From Sphingomonas sp. (GTDB lineage Bacteria; Pseudomonadota; Alphaproteobacteria; Sphingomonadales; Sphingomonadaceae): 47,784 nucleotides of DNA. Of the stretch, positions 6,863 through 15,172 are shown piece after piece; the first letter of the stretch is position 1; every line of letters starts with the position of its first letter. The stretch covers positions 1 to 47,784 of the forward strand of contig NZ_JAPKNM010000079.1 in assembly GCF_026460985.1 (NCBI RefSeq), written 5' to 3'. The translations under genes were made by a program, and so were the position numbers. The notes below the pieces were generated by a model. It did not search any database and was not told the origin of the DNA. It saw nothing but the letters and a program-made list of their open reading frames with translations.

Positions 6863-7417
6863 TTAGTTTAAATAACAATTTGAATAGATTAGATTATCTA
6901 GAAGTAAAAAACTCTACAATACCCATTTAATGGCCAGTGTTTTTTCACTCTGCTTAATTGTTAGACGATTTGATTACATTAACTCCCAAGTTATGTCAAA
7001 TTGTCTTGCTATGTCCTCCACGTCTTTGGGCTGTGAGTCACTAGGCTGCGAGGATATCTTCAATGCGCGCGCTGAGCCTGAGCCCGGGCACTGCGGAGCC
7101 GACCCGATATCAGCGCTGAATGACACATGCGGTGTCGTTTGCCGCCCGTCCGCTTACGGCGCGGCGTTATCACCGACGAGTGGCTCGAACTGCGTGGAGA
7201 GAGGTCGTTGCTCTCGGGTCCTCCAGCTTCGCGCTTTGAACAGATCCGATGGGGACGATGGGGAAACGCGTTCCTAATGCAGCAAACGCCGCTTTGCCGT
7301 CAGCGCGGGCAGCGAAATGGCGGAAAATCACTTCCGAACTCACGGTCCAAACGAAATCATGCCGAAGAGCACATCGCCCGGTGCGCTGGTCTCTATGCGG
7401 TGATATCGCGATTACAG
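6863..7417. other. left-end non-coding region, AT-rich start
   Basis: The first 100 bases or so inside the boundary are clearly AT-richer than the surroundings, as is common at element ends. Open frames here (for example 6930-7277) lack domain-like composition and a ribosome binding site, and I do not accept them as genes. The promoter of the methyltransferase gene should lie within. Confidence 0.5.
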
Positions 7418-8347
7418 ATGTTCGATCCCCCCTCCCCTCATCCCCTGGACCACGACTGGCGCTACGACGAAGCCACCGCTCGGCGGCTCGCGGATCGTCT
7501 CACCGGCATGCAGCCGGTGCTATGCCTTGGCGCTCCCAGCGTCGCCCGTCTTCTTGAACAGCGGGGCGTCGACGTCACCTTAGTGGATCGACAGCCATTA
7601 CAGGGCGTCGCGCGCCATTTGGTCCAGTCAGTCGAGCGGTTCACCGCAGACCGCCGTTACCGGTCAGCCCTGGTTGACCCGCCATGGTATCCGCGTCAGC
7701 TTCAAGAATGGTCCAACGCTGCGGCTCGCGCGGTCGGCAACGGCGGCGCGATTCTTGTGTCGGTGTGGCCCTGGGACACGAGACCCAGTGCGCGTGCGGA
7801 GCTGGACGACGCGATGAGCATCTTCGGCCGATGGGCGGTAGTCCGGCGCTCCGTCGACAGTTTGCAATATGAGCCGCCGCAGTTCGAGCTCGTGGCCCAC
7901 CGACACGCCGGGGAACCCGATCTGTCGCGATCCCCATTGGTCGGCGAGCTGCTGCATCTCACGGTCACCGGAACGCCTCCCCCGCCATTCGTCCTGTCGC
8001 CGGGCGTCAGATGGCGTCGCTTCACGGCGGACTGCTATCAGCTTGCAGTCCGGGAGGGTGGAGACACCAAGCTGGATATCGCCTTCGTACCGGGCGCCGA
8101 TGGCTGGCACTGGCCCTACGTGAGCGCGCGGGCCCCTGACATCGGGCGAATCGACGTCTGGAGCTCAGAAGGGGAGGTAGCCGGCTGCGGCGCGGGCGAC
8201 GCTCTAGCGGCAATCCTGCGCCGCGCCTTAGCCAGCCCTGACGCGCGCGCCTTCGACGAGGCCATGGCGCAGGCCCCGTCCCTGCTCACGTGGGGAATTC
8301 CACGTCCGCCATACAAGAGATGGATAGAATGGCAGCACCAGCAATAG
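7418..8347 (+). CDS. putative N6-adenine methyltransferase-like protein (DPPW motif)
   Basis: This 309-residue protein carries DPPW at 87-90, the catalytic motif of MT-A70/N6-adenine methyltransferases. It is preceded by a Rossmann-like stretch (CLGAPSVARLLEQRG then VTLVDR) that may bind SAM, although the usual glycine-rich loop is not obvious. The start ATG at 7418 has no strong ribosome binding site; longer in-frame starts exist but the upstream part does not look coding. The stop overlaps the start of the metallophosphoesterase gene, so the two are probably translationally coupled. Substrate is unknown; DNA or RNA adenine is inferred from the motif only. Confidence 0.65.
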   Translation: MFDPPSPHPLDHDWRYDEATARRLADRLTGMQPVLCLGAPSVARLLEQRGVDVTLVDRQPLQGVARHLVQSVERFTADRRYRSALVDPPWYPRQLQEWSNAAARAVGNGGAILVSVWPWDTRPSARAELDDAMSIFGRWAVVRRSVDSLQYEPPQFELVAHRHAGEPDLSRSPLVGELLHLTVTGTPPPPFVLSPGVRWRRFTADCYQLAVREGGDTKLDIAFVPGADGWHWPYVSARAPDIGRIDVWSSEGEVAGCGAGDALAAILRRALASPDARAFDEAMAQAPSLLTWGIPRPPYKRWIEWQHQQ

Positions 8348-9783
8348 CACTGCGCTTCCGTGACACGACGGTGGGTGTGGACACGATCGACGAACACCGC
8401 AAGCTGCTCGACCAGACCGGCAGGGTCGGCTGGGGCTGGTGGAAGAAGGAGTTCGAGGCCGCCGAGCACGAGCGGATCTTCGATCTCCTACGAGAATCGG
8501 AAGAGGTCGAGATTGTCCTCATCGACCGGTCGACGAGCCGGGCGTTTCGCTGCGCATGCACCGCCTACCATTCACCCGCCGAGGCCGATCCCGCCACCGT
8601 GCCGTCGTATTACCGTGACCACCTCGACGAAACCGCCGGCGTGTTCGTCATGCGGTCACTCGCCGACACCGACTTTGACCCCGCGCTCGCGGACGCGATA
8701 GGCGACCAGACGTTCCTTTGGATCGGAACCAAGGCCGATCCGACACTCGGCCACCTCGCCGAACCTGCGCAGGCGCCAGGTCGCTCATGTGTGCTGCATT
8801 TGTCCGACCTTCACTTCGGAGCGGACTACGGGTTCAGGCTCCAAGACGAGGCTCTCGAGATCGGCGACCCGCGGCGCACCCTCACCGAATGCGTGGTGGA
8901 AGATCTGAAGCGGCTCGGATTGGAGAACGAGATCGCCGCCGTGATCGTGACGGGCGACTTCATGACCAACGGCAAATTCGACGACGATCCGAAAAAAGCA
9001 GCCTTGGCGGAGTTCGACGCGTTGCGATCGGCGCTCAGACTTGAGCGGGATCAGATCATCGCGGTGCCAGGCAACCACGACGTCGTGCGCTACCCGCCAG
9101 GCGAGAAGATCGATATCCGCGACCGCGCCGTGGAGACGCAGACCAATTCGAAGCACGAAATCAGTTTCCGGCTTTTCGTCGACGAGCTCGTCGGCCGCGA
9201 CTGGAAGGCGTCCCTGAACTATGTGCGCCGCATCCACCTGGGCGACGCGGACCTGGATGTCTGCGTCCTCAACTCTTGCACCGTGGTGGCCACCGAGTGG
9301 ACCGAATACGGCTATGTTGGCCGCAGCGGCCTGGATGCGATCGCCGAGCTGCGTGGCAAGCCCGCTGAGCGACCGACCTTCCGCTTCCTCGCGCTCCACC
9401 ATCACTTGCTGCCGGTCGCGGGGGTCGAGGCTCCGAAGTCAAAGGGGGTGACCCTGACCCTCGACGCCTCCGACCTGCTGATGGCCGCCCAGCGGGCTGG
9501 CGTGCACGTCGCGCTGCATGGGCATCAGCACAAGCCCAAGATAACGCGCTACCAGAACTTCGGACTGAACGGTGAACCGACCTTCGATCCGATCTACGTC
9601 GTCGCGAACGGCAGCGCAGGGGTCAGGAACGCGAGGCTCCCGGCGGGAGAGCGGAACACCTACTGTCTCTTCAGGCTCGACGCGGGCTCCATCGAGCTCT
9701 GGATTCGCGAACTGCGCCTCGACGGAGCGGCCGGTGCCCAGACGTTCCAGGGCAATTTGCCCGCCTCACCCCTAACGAGCTAA
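8329..9783 (+). CDS. calcineurin-like metallophosphoesterase with novel N-terminal domain
   Basis: The 484-residue protein has a C-terminal metallophosphoesterase domain with all usual motifs. They are DLHFG (160-164), GDFM (210-213), GNHD (248-251), the HHH near 357-359 and GHQH (398-401). The first ~150 residues form a separate domain with a GWGWWKK segment at 34-40, which I cannot assign. The ATG at 8329 lies 19 bases inside the end of the methyltransferase gene and has AGAG about 9 bases upstream; GTG at 8290 and ATG at 8320 are alternatives. The coupled methyltransferase plus phosphoesterase layout, in an element rich in defence genes, suggests a two-gene defence or modification module. 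That role is inference. Confidence 0.8.
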   Translation: MAAPAIALRFRDTTVGVDTIDEHRKLLDQTGRVGWGWWKKEFEAAEHERIFDLLRESEEVEIVLIDRSTSRAFRCACTAYHSPAEADPATVPSYYRDHLDETAGVFVMRSLADTDFDPALADAIGDQTFLWIGTKADPTLGHLAEPAQAPGRSCVLHLSDLHFGADYGFRLQDEALEIGDPRRTLTECVVEDLKRLGLENEIAAVIVTGDFMTNGKFDDDPKKAALAEFDALRSALRLERDQIIAVPGNHDVVRYPPGEKIDIRDRAVETQTNSKHEISFRLFVDELVGRDWKASLNYVRRIHLGDADLDVCVLNSCTVVATEWTEYGYVGRSGLDAIAELRGKPAERPTFRFLALHHHLLPVAGVEAPKSKGVTLTLDASDLLMAAQRAGVHVALHGHQHKPKITRYQNFGLNGEPTFDPIYVVANGSAGVRNARLPAGERNTYCLFRLDAGSIELWIRELRLDGAAGAQTFQGNLPASPLTS

Positions 9784-9787
9784 CGAG

Positions 9788-9813
9788 GGAGCGCTTCGGC
9801 CGGAAAGCGCTCC
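9788..9813 (+). terminator. hairpin after the metallophosphoesterase gene
   Basis: GGAGCGCTT (9788-9796) pairs perfectly with AAGCGCTCC (9805-9813), a few bases after the stop codon. The T-tract is missing, so termination efficiency is uncertain. Confidence 0.5.
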
Positions 9814-10072
9814 TCCGCCCAGCCATGCCCGCTTCCTCGACCAGCCAAGACTGGGCCTTGAACAGACTTTGAATAGTGCCGAACACCGACGCGACACATG
9901 GGGGAGGTCCGCGCCCGCATTCAGATGGTCGATGATGACCGGCTCGCCAAAGGCTCCCGGTCGAGCCTAGCCTGTGGTGTTAGCCACATCTCGGCGGCTC
10001 GCTGAGCCTAATCTTCGACTGTTCGGCTGCGCCCGCACTAATGCATCGAGCCGAATGATGGATCTTGCACAG

Positions 10073-11437
10073 CTAGATTCCGCCGGTCGCGATCCGCGCG
10101 GGGCGTCCGGCGCGGCGCAGGACATCCGCAATATGTGAGGTCATCCCGAACTGCCCGATGACGTTGACGCCGCTTCCCTCGGGTGCGTCGGCGAGCAACA
10201 CGCGAAGCGCCTCCAGGCCGTCGCCAACGGTGAAATCCAGCCAGTGCGTTGCGTCACCCGGTACAACTTCTGTCGCTGTCGATGCTGTAGCCCCGAGATG
10301 CAGCTGCACAATCCACGTCTTTTGCCCGTCATGCACCCACTCGAAGCGTACTGGTCCGAATGCCGTGTCCAGCGCGCGAAAGCTTGTCACAACGTCGCTG
10401 ATAACCCGCTCAGGGAGTTCCTCCGGGTCACGCGCGCCGAGCATAAACAGATCACCTTCCCCGGCGAGACCCTCGACCGCCAAGGTATCGTCCGCCTGGA
10501 CAATCGCCGCGCCCGAAAATCGTGCCGGGACCGCATCCTGCCTGAGCACTGAAGCCAGCACATCGCAGGAGGGGTCTTCCTTCGTGAGCAGCGCGAACGG
10601 GTCGGTCCAACCCTTGACCGTGGTGTATAGCCCGGGGTGTGGCTCGGCCGGACAGGTCCGCGTCCACACCTCCGACGACCCGGTTGCCGTGCCGAACGAG
10701 AAGGGCGCAATCCGGCGCGGTATCGCCAGCGTACGCGGCACCCGATGTCCAGCCAGATGCGCCATCAGCAGCCCGAACGCCTTGTCACCAATATGGCGAC
10801 TGAAGCGATTCGGCCAGCGCGCGGTCGCCTCGGCCTGACCGGGCACATCATCCTCTTGCTCCCAAAGCAAGGTATGCGTTCCACGCCACCCCCGCCGTAG
10901 CGGATGGATCGAGAATTCGGTGCGCCGACCGGGCCGGCTCTCGAGCTCGGGACGGAAGCCGTAAACCAAGGTCAACAGCTTCATGCCGACCTCGAACGGC
11001 AGCGAAACCACGCCAGGCTTCTCGACGCAGCGAGGCGTATCGTCGGGAGCAAACTCGATAAGGTCACCCTGGACCACGCCCGACACGCCGCCATCACGCA
11101 CGTCAATCGTCTCGTTTACAATCAGATGTAGCCCCTCATTGGCGAACCGCGTGACGACGGCGAGCGCGGCCTCGACCGACGTCAGGCCATAGACAAACTC
11201 ACGGCTGCGTGGGTCATGAGGCAAATAGCTACGGACGTTAACCATCGCGCTGCCGCTAGCGGCAAGCAGCGCGGCAATCGCCTCGATGGCGCCGGAAAAC
11301 GGGGTGTTCGGGTCCATGTCGCGCAAGCGGCAGAAGGACTGCTTCAGACCGCCGGCGACCGGACGCAATGCAACGAACTGCGCGACATTCGCCTCATCCG
11401 CGAGACGATCGAGCACTTCGTCCTTTTGCAGGTCCAT
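10073..11437 (-). CDS. PPDK_N/PEP-synthase-like ATP-grasp protein, third gene of the PurZ-like operon
   Basis: This 454-residue protein is not one I can name. Its C-terminal part, around FEWVHDGQKTWIVQLH, resembles the end of the nucleotide-binding domain of PEP synthase and pyruvate phosphate dikinase, where an EWA..G.LYILQAR motif is usual. The middle segment with NETIDVRDGGVSGVVQGD is also compatible with that fold. No phosphohistidine or PEP-binding domain follows, so only an ATP-grasp-like module is present. The ATG at 11437 has GGGAGG about 11 bases upstream; longer starts to 11521 exist. It follows the DUF7002-like gene after about 240 bases on the same strand, so it may be in the same operon or have its own promoter. 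Confidence 0.55.
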   Translation of the reverse strand: MDLQKDEVLDRLADEANVAQFVALRPVAGGLKQSFCRLRDMDPNTPFSGAIEAIAALLAASGSAMVNVRSYLPHDPRSREFVYGLTSVEAALAVVTRFANEGLHLIVNETIDVRDGGVSGVVQGDLIEFAPDDTPRCVEKPGVVSLPFEVGMKLLTLVYGFRPELESRPGRRTEFSIHPLRRGWRGTHTLLWEQEDDVPGQAEATARWPNRFSRHIGDKAFGLLMAHLAGHRVPRTLAIPRRIAPFSFGTATGSSEVWTRTCPAEPHPGLYTTVKGWTDPFALLTKEDPSCDVLASVLRQDAVPARFSGAAIVQADDTLAVEGLAGEGDLFMLGARDPEELPERVISDVVTSFRALDTAFGPVRFEWVHDGQKTWIVQLHLGATASTATEVVPGDATHWLDFTVGDGLEALRVLLADAPEGSGVNVIGQFGMTSHIADVLRRAGRPARIATGGI

Positions 11438-11674
11438 TGTCTTTGCGTCCTCCCAACCGGCGCTCAACTGGCTGATGTTTTGCCGATCCCGCATATTACG
11501 GATCGCGGCGTGATGGCCCATGCAATTTTCCCCGAATCTGAATCACCGCACTCTATACGTGCGAACAGGCCCTCCGGTAGAGAGGCGAATAACAAAGGAA
11601 CGATTACGAACCCTACATGAAGGCACTGGCATGCACCATTTGCGGCGAGCCGAGATCGGCACGCCGCCAACATG

Positions 11675-12367
11675 CTAGGGCTTGTCCGACGCCACCGCGT
11701 GCGGCGCTTTCCAGATTTCCTTGAGGATCTTATCGTCGCGCACCGCATGTACAGCGAGTACAAAATCGGCAACGTCCGGCACCGAATGATCGACCACCAG
11801 TTCGACGACATTATTTGATGGCTGGCGCGTCTTGGCCCGCGCGGCGAACGGAAAGTCGGTAATGCGCTTGAATGTGTCCAGGCCTCGCGGCTGCGCTTTG
11901 AACAGAGTGGAGCCGCTGTTTATCGGGCTGAGCCAGATGCGTGGTCCATGCTTTGCAACGAGCGACGCCGTGTCCAACGTCAGCACGGTCTGCGTGACGT
12001 TGCGATAGGCGCGCGCACCGAGCAGACGCCAGATGCGTTCGCGCGACAGCCAAAAGAAGGTCCGCGAGTTGAGTAGCTCATACCATTGTTGCGGCGTCAG
12101 CCCGTCCTCAAGGCAGTTCGCCAGAACGTCGTCACGCATCGGCTTTTGATCGCGTAGCACTGCCAGCGGCATGCCTTCTGCTTTGAGCGGTACCGATTCC
12201 GGCCGACGGCACGACCCTAAGGTGTGGCGCTGCGGGTCTTTAATCCCATAATCATCGAGTAGTGCCGATGCACTTTTCAGGCCATGGTTCCTGATCGCGT
12301 CCCAAGCGCCGTCATGAGCCATATGATATAGCCGAGGGTAGTGCGTGATCAGCTCGTCCTGCGTCAT
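11675..12367 (-). CDS. DUF7002-like protein, possibly ADP-ribosyltransferase-fold
   Basis: The 230-residue protein begins with YPRLYHMAHDGAWDAIRNHG then LKSAS, a pattern typical of DUF7002 proteins. This pattern resembles the H...I..GL opening of ADP-ribosyltransferase-fold enzymes such as DarT and RNA 2'-phosphotransferase; that link is my inference. A later IWLSPINSGSTLF segment could be a second conserved block. The ATG starts 2 bases after the stop of the kinase-PurZ-like gene, so the two are almost certainly one transcript. Its role may be modification or hydrolysis of a nucleotide or a nucleic acid made or sensed by the partner. Confidence 0.6.
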   Translation of the reverse strand: MTQDELITHYPRLYHMAHDGAWDAIRNHGLKSASALLDDYGIKDPQRHTLGSCRRPESVPLKAEGMPLAVLRDQKPMRDDVLANCLEDGLTPQQWYELLNSRTFFWLSRERIWRLLGARAYRNVTQTVLTLDTASLVAKHGPRIWLSPINSGSTLFKAQPRGLDTFKRITDFPFAARAKTRQPSNNVVELVVDHSVPDVADFVLAVHAVRDDKILKEIWKAPHAVASDKP

Positions 12368-12369
12368 GT

Positions 12370-13965
12370 CTAAAAATTCCGTTCAATCACGCCGTCGAGG
12401 GCGAATTCCTTTGAAATAAGCGTGACCGCGGTGCCCGCGACGCGCTCCAGTCGTACGATGAAGTCGCGCGCAGCTTCGTTCAATTCATTGAATGTAGTTG
12501 CTTTGCGATTTTCGACCCCGAGATAGTCAGCAAAGGTAACAGCGATATCGGTTGCACCATTCAATTCCGCTGAACGCCGGATCTGCGCCCAGTCAAACTC
12601 GGCAACGCGACGCTCGACACCCGAGATTGTGCCTTTCTCGACCTTGCGAAATTCATCTAGCGAAATGCCCGAGCGCTTCGAGACGTCGGCTAAGGTTAGG
12701 TTACGACCCATCCAGCCCGAGGTGCCTCCCACGCGGATTGGGTAGGTGCGCACCACCATAATCACCTTGCGTATGCGATTGGGCGAGATGCCGGCATCCG
12801 ACAGGCAGCCGGCCGCCGACGTTTCGCGCGAGGTGACGCTCGGCCAAAAGCCATGATGGATACTGAGCAGGGTACCCTGCGTGCCTTCCAGTAGCACACG
12901 CGTACCATTGGCAAAGTGCTTGTCGAGTTCCGCACGCACATCGCGCACGAAGTCGCGCAACTGCGCGACGTCCCTCGCAAGGCACACCGGCGGCCCGAGC
13001 ATCGGCGTGGCGCCGCGATTGGCTATCTTGCGGGCGGAGGCGGCGCCTACGCCCTGTTTAGTCGACGAAATCGATCCCAGCGCTCCTGCTTCGAGACGGC
13101 GGTCCTCGTCATCAATGACCATCGCCTGCGGATCGATCGATAGTCGCTCGGAGGTAAGCTTCAGATCCATGATTTCGCGCAGCAGTTGCGGCAGCCACAA
13201 CGTCGATCCAGCGCCGATCAGAATCTTGGCGTCCGGGTTCGACCCGGTGCCCGAGGGCAGCTGAACATACTTATACTCCGGCTCCTTAACGAGGTGCCCA
13301 GCATTCGGCCCGCCGATCCGCATCAGCACCCCGTAATGCTTGGCAAGATGCGCGCAGACATTGCCCTTGCCCTCGCTGCCATATTGGCCGCCGACGATCA
13401 CGTCGACCAACGCTGCCCGCTCACGCACGCCTGGACCCTCCCGCCAGTCAAGCGCGGTCGCGGCAAGCGTCTCGGGCGCGACATGGTCGGCGTCGAGCAC
13501 TAAATCCGCGATCTCGCACAGCGCTCCGACTGACGCCTCGGTGGCGTTCAGCCGGACCTCTTCGTAGGTCGCGAACTCCTTCAGATGCGGCGGGCGACTG
13601 AGATACCGACGCGACAGAACCTCGTCCTGCGCGTGAAGATGGACGTGGAACACTTTGTCGCCCCAGCGCGCGCGCAGCGCCGCGACCTGCGGAACGATCC
13701 GCACCGAATCGAGCAACAGGACTGCATCTGACGCCTCTTGGCTCTCGCGCTCGGACACGGCGTCGACGACCCAAGCGCCGCCTGTATCGATATCAAGCTG
13801 ATCGCCGGCGGCTTGAAGTGCACGACGATCGTCCAAGGTTCCGGTACGTGTTTGAATGAACTTGCGGGTCGAGACTTTGAGCGCGCCGCTCAGTTTGATG
13901 AGCTCGTCACCAAACGATGATTTTCCGACCGCAATCGGGCCTGACAGAACAATGAGCAAGCGCAT
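12370..13965 (-). CDS. P-loop nucleotide kinase fused to PurZ/PurA-like adenylosuccinate synthetase
   Basis: This is a 531-residue fusion. Residues 1 to about 170 form a P-loop kinase-like domain with Walker A GPIAVGKS at 9-16. From about 186 onward is an adenylosuccinate synthetase domain, with GGQYGSEGKG (192-201), NAGH (221-224), STKQGVG (301-307) and EGTQGTLL (360-367). In PurA the first motif is GDEGKGK with a catalytic aspartate; here it is serine (S197), the change reported for phage PurZ, which makes 2-aminoadenine precursors from dGMP. The guanine-specificity TKLD motif is also altered (TFADYL). PurZ is normally unfused, so the attached kinase is unusual. It starts an operon with the DUF7002-like gene. 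A housekeeping purine role is unlikely; substrate and function are open. Confidence 0.8.
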   Translation of the reverse strand: MRLLIVLSGPIAVGKSSFGDELIKLSGALKVSTRKFIQTRTGTLDDRRALQAAGDQLDIDTGGAWVVDAVSERESQEASDAVLLLDSVRIVPQVAALRARWGDKVFHVHLHAQDEVLSRRYLSRPPHLKEFATYEEVRLNATEASVGALCEIADLVLDADHVAPETLAATALDWREGPGVRERAALVDVIVGGQYGSEGKGNVCAHLAKHYGVLMRIGGPNAGHLVKEPEYKYVQLPSGTGSNPDAKILIGAGSTLWLPQLLREIMDLKLTSERLSIDPQAMVIDDEDRRLEAGALGSISSTKQGVGAASARKIANRGATPMLGPPVCLARDVAQLRDFVRDVRAELDKHFANGTRVLLEGTQGTLLSIHHGFWPSVTSRETSAAGCLSDAGISPNRIRKVIMVVRTYPIRVGGTSGWMGRNLTLADVSKRSGISLDEFRKVEKGTISGVERRVAEFDWAQIRRSAELNGATDIAVTFADYLGVENRKATTFNELNEAARDFIVRLERVAGTAVTLISKEFALDGVIERNF

Positions 13966-14216
13966 TCAATCCCCCCGGATGAACAATACGACACAGTAGA
14001 GCAGCAATTCTCAGCCACGTCACGGGATTGCACATCAACGCCACCAGATCGGATACAAGTTGAAGTTCTGTCGGCGGGGTGACGCCTTCGATGAGTTAAC
14101 CCCCAAAATGTTGCCGGCCATCGATACCTGGATTGCGCTTAGTACAATAGCGCATTCTTCGCTGCTGCTTATCTTTGACGCCAAGCGCGAGTCCCGCCAG
14201 GCGCTTTGCGGGGATC

Positions 14217-14588
14217 TTATCTGTGTCTCCAATCGCCCTCACGACGCGCGCCCCTGCCCGGGACGTTTACCGGGAAAGCCGGCGCGGCAGGCTTCGGCTC
14301 ATCAGCGAGATTAGCAGCTCCGGCGTCTCGGGACTGGTCAGCCTTGGCCCTGATCGCCGCGGCATAGGTCACCTTCATCTGCGCTGCGACATTACGGATC
14401 AGCGGGTTGCTTGAGTATCCGGCCGTTTTCGCGTCAATCGCACGTTCCATCTCGCGAACCGCCTCTTCGACACTGGCTGGATCATTGGGATTGAACCGAA
14501 GTTGGGCGATGGTGCCGTCCATCGAACCAAGAACCTTGCTGGCATCGGAGAGCGTCCGCTGCAGCTTGTCTAACCCTGTGATTTTCAT
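14217..14588 (-). CDS. conserved hypothetical protein of mobile elements
   Basis: About 123 residues, starting MKITGLDKLQRTLSDASKVLG and containing FNPNDPASVEEAVREMERAID. I recognise the layout as a small hypothetical protein common near mobile-element genes in alphaproteobacteria, but no function is known to me. It is largely helical, and the C-terminal tail is proline-, alanine- and arginine-rich and may be poorly conserved. The ATG at 14588 has GAGGAAG just upstream, better than the longer frame start at 14642. Confidence 0.65.
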   Translation of the reverse strand: MKITGLDKLQRTLSDASKVLGSMDGTIAQLRFNPNDPASVEEAVREMERAIDAKTAGYSSNPLIRNVAAQMKVTYAAAIRAKADQSRDAGAANLADEPKPAAPAFPVNVPGRGARREGDWRHR

Positions 14589-14595
14589 GTCTTCC

Positions 14596-14760
14596 TCACT
14601 TTGACCAGTGGCCGAGGACCCATTCCCACTGGCGGCGATCATAGTCGTAGCGCCAGTGCGCCTTGATCCACTTGGTCTTTCCCAATGGGCGCAACGTCTT
14701 CATGTTTTGCATCCGATCAATCGGCTTGGGTGGACGCGGGGGGCGAATCTTCCTGAACAT
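14596..14760 (-). CDS. small basic, Trp-rich hypothetical protein (54 aa)
   Basis: The frame reads MFRKIRPPRPPKPIDRM at its start and has a tryptophan-rich C-terminal half (KWIKAHWRYDYD, QWEWVLGHW). GGAG lies about 6 bases before the ATG, and the stop lies just ahead of the next gene's ribosome binding site region, so the two are probably co-transcribed. The composition suggests a nucleic-acid-binding peptide; this is inference. It is shorter than most automatic gene-length cutoffs. Confidence 0.6.
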   Translation of the reverse strand: MFRKIRPPRPPKPIDRMQNMKTLRPLGKTKWIKAHWRYDYDRRQWEWVLGHWSK

Positions 14761-14770
14761 TTGCTTCTCC

Positions 14771-14802
14771 AAAAAAGAAGCCGCAGCTTTTGCTGCGGCT
14801 TC
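14771..14802 (-). terminator. rho-independent terminator after the DUF2188 gene
   Basis: An 11-bp perfect stem (14777-14787 with 14792-14802, loop of four) is followed on the minus strand by six T residues (14776-14771). It ends the DUF2188 transcript and lies directly upstream of the 54-residue gene. Confidence 0.9.
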
Positions 14803-14807
14803 GTTGC

Positions 14808-15041
14808 TTAACCTTTCGGCGGGTTAGGATCGTTGCCGTGGCTGTCGCTGCTGGCGATCTTGCCGTCGCGATTGTGGATGACGAACTCAGTCCCCGCGTT
14901 CCGGCTGATCTCCCGCCCGCGATCGACGGCGGCCTGCTTGGTATCGAAATGACCGCTGGACCGTTCACCGCCGCCGCGCTTCACGTCCCAGCCGCCGTCC
15001 TTGTTGGGCACCACATGGTGCGTATCACGCCCTTTGCTCAT
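14808..15041 (-). CDS. DUF2188 domain protein
   Basis: This 77-residue protein has the DUF2188 pattern: THHVVPNKDGGWDVKRGGGE at the start, then a TKQAAVDRGREISRN helix and EFVIHNRDGKI. The family is small, common in bacteria, and has no established function. The ATG at 15041 has GAAGGAAAG upstream. It is divergent from the XRE-ImmA pair and ends at a strong terminator, so it forms its own unit. Confidence 0.85.
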   Translation of the reverse strand: MSKGRDTHHVVPNKDGGWDVKRGGGERSSGHFDTKQAAVDRGREISRNAGTEFVIHNRDGKIASSDSHGNDPNPPKG

Positions 15042-15060
15042 TCGACTTTCCTTCCTTCGT

Positions 15061-15147
15061 TTCGGTATATTTAGTACCGCTACACCGAACAAAATGCGCG
15101 ATTGCCATTCGGCAGTCAAGTGCGTAAAGTGCGCCTACACCGAACAA
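15061..15147. promoter_or_regulatory. candidate operators of the XRE regulator
   Basis: CTACACCGAACAA occurs twice as a perfect direct repeat (15080-15092 and 15135-15147). The hexamer appears inverted as TTCGGT at 15061-15066, and CGGTA/TACCG (15063-15067/15075-15079) forms an inverted repeat. The sites sit in the divergent region upstream of the XRE gene and the DUF2188 gene, where a self-regulating repressor would bind. Confidence 0.55.
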
Positions 15148-15172
15148 CGAAAAATCAAGGAGATAGGTCGCG

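Noticed and set aside
6930..7277. 115-codon frame at the left end of the element
   Set aside because: No ribosome binding site, odd composition, and the region lies in AT-rich end sequence.
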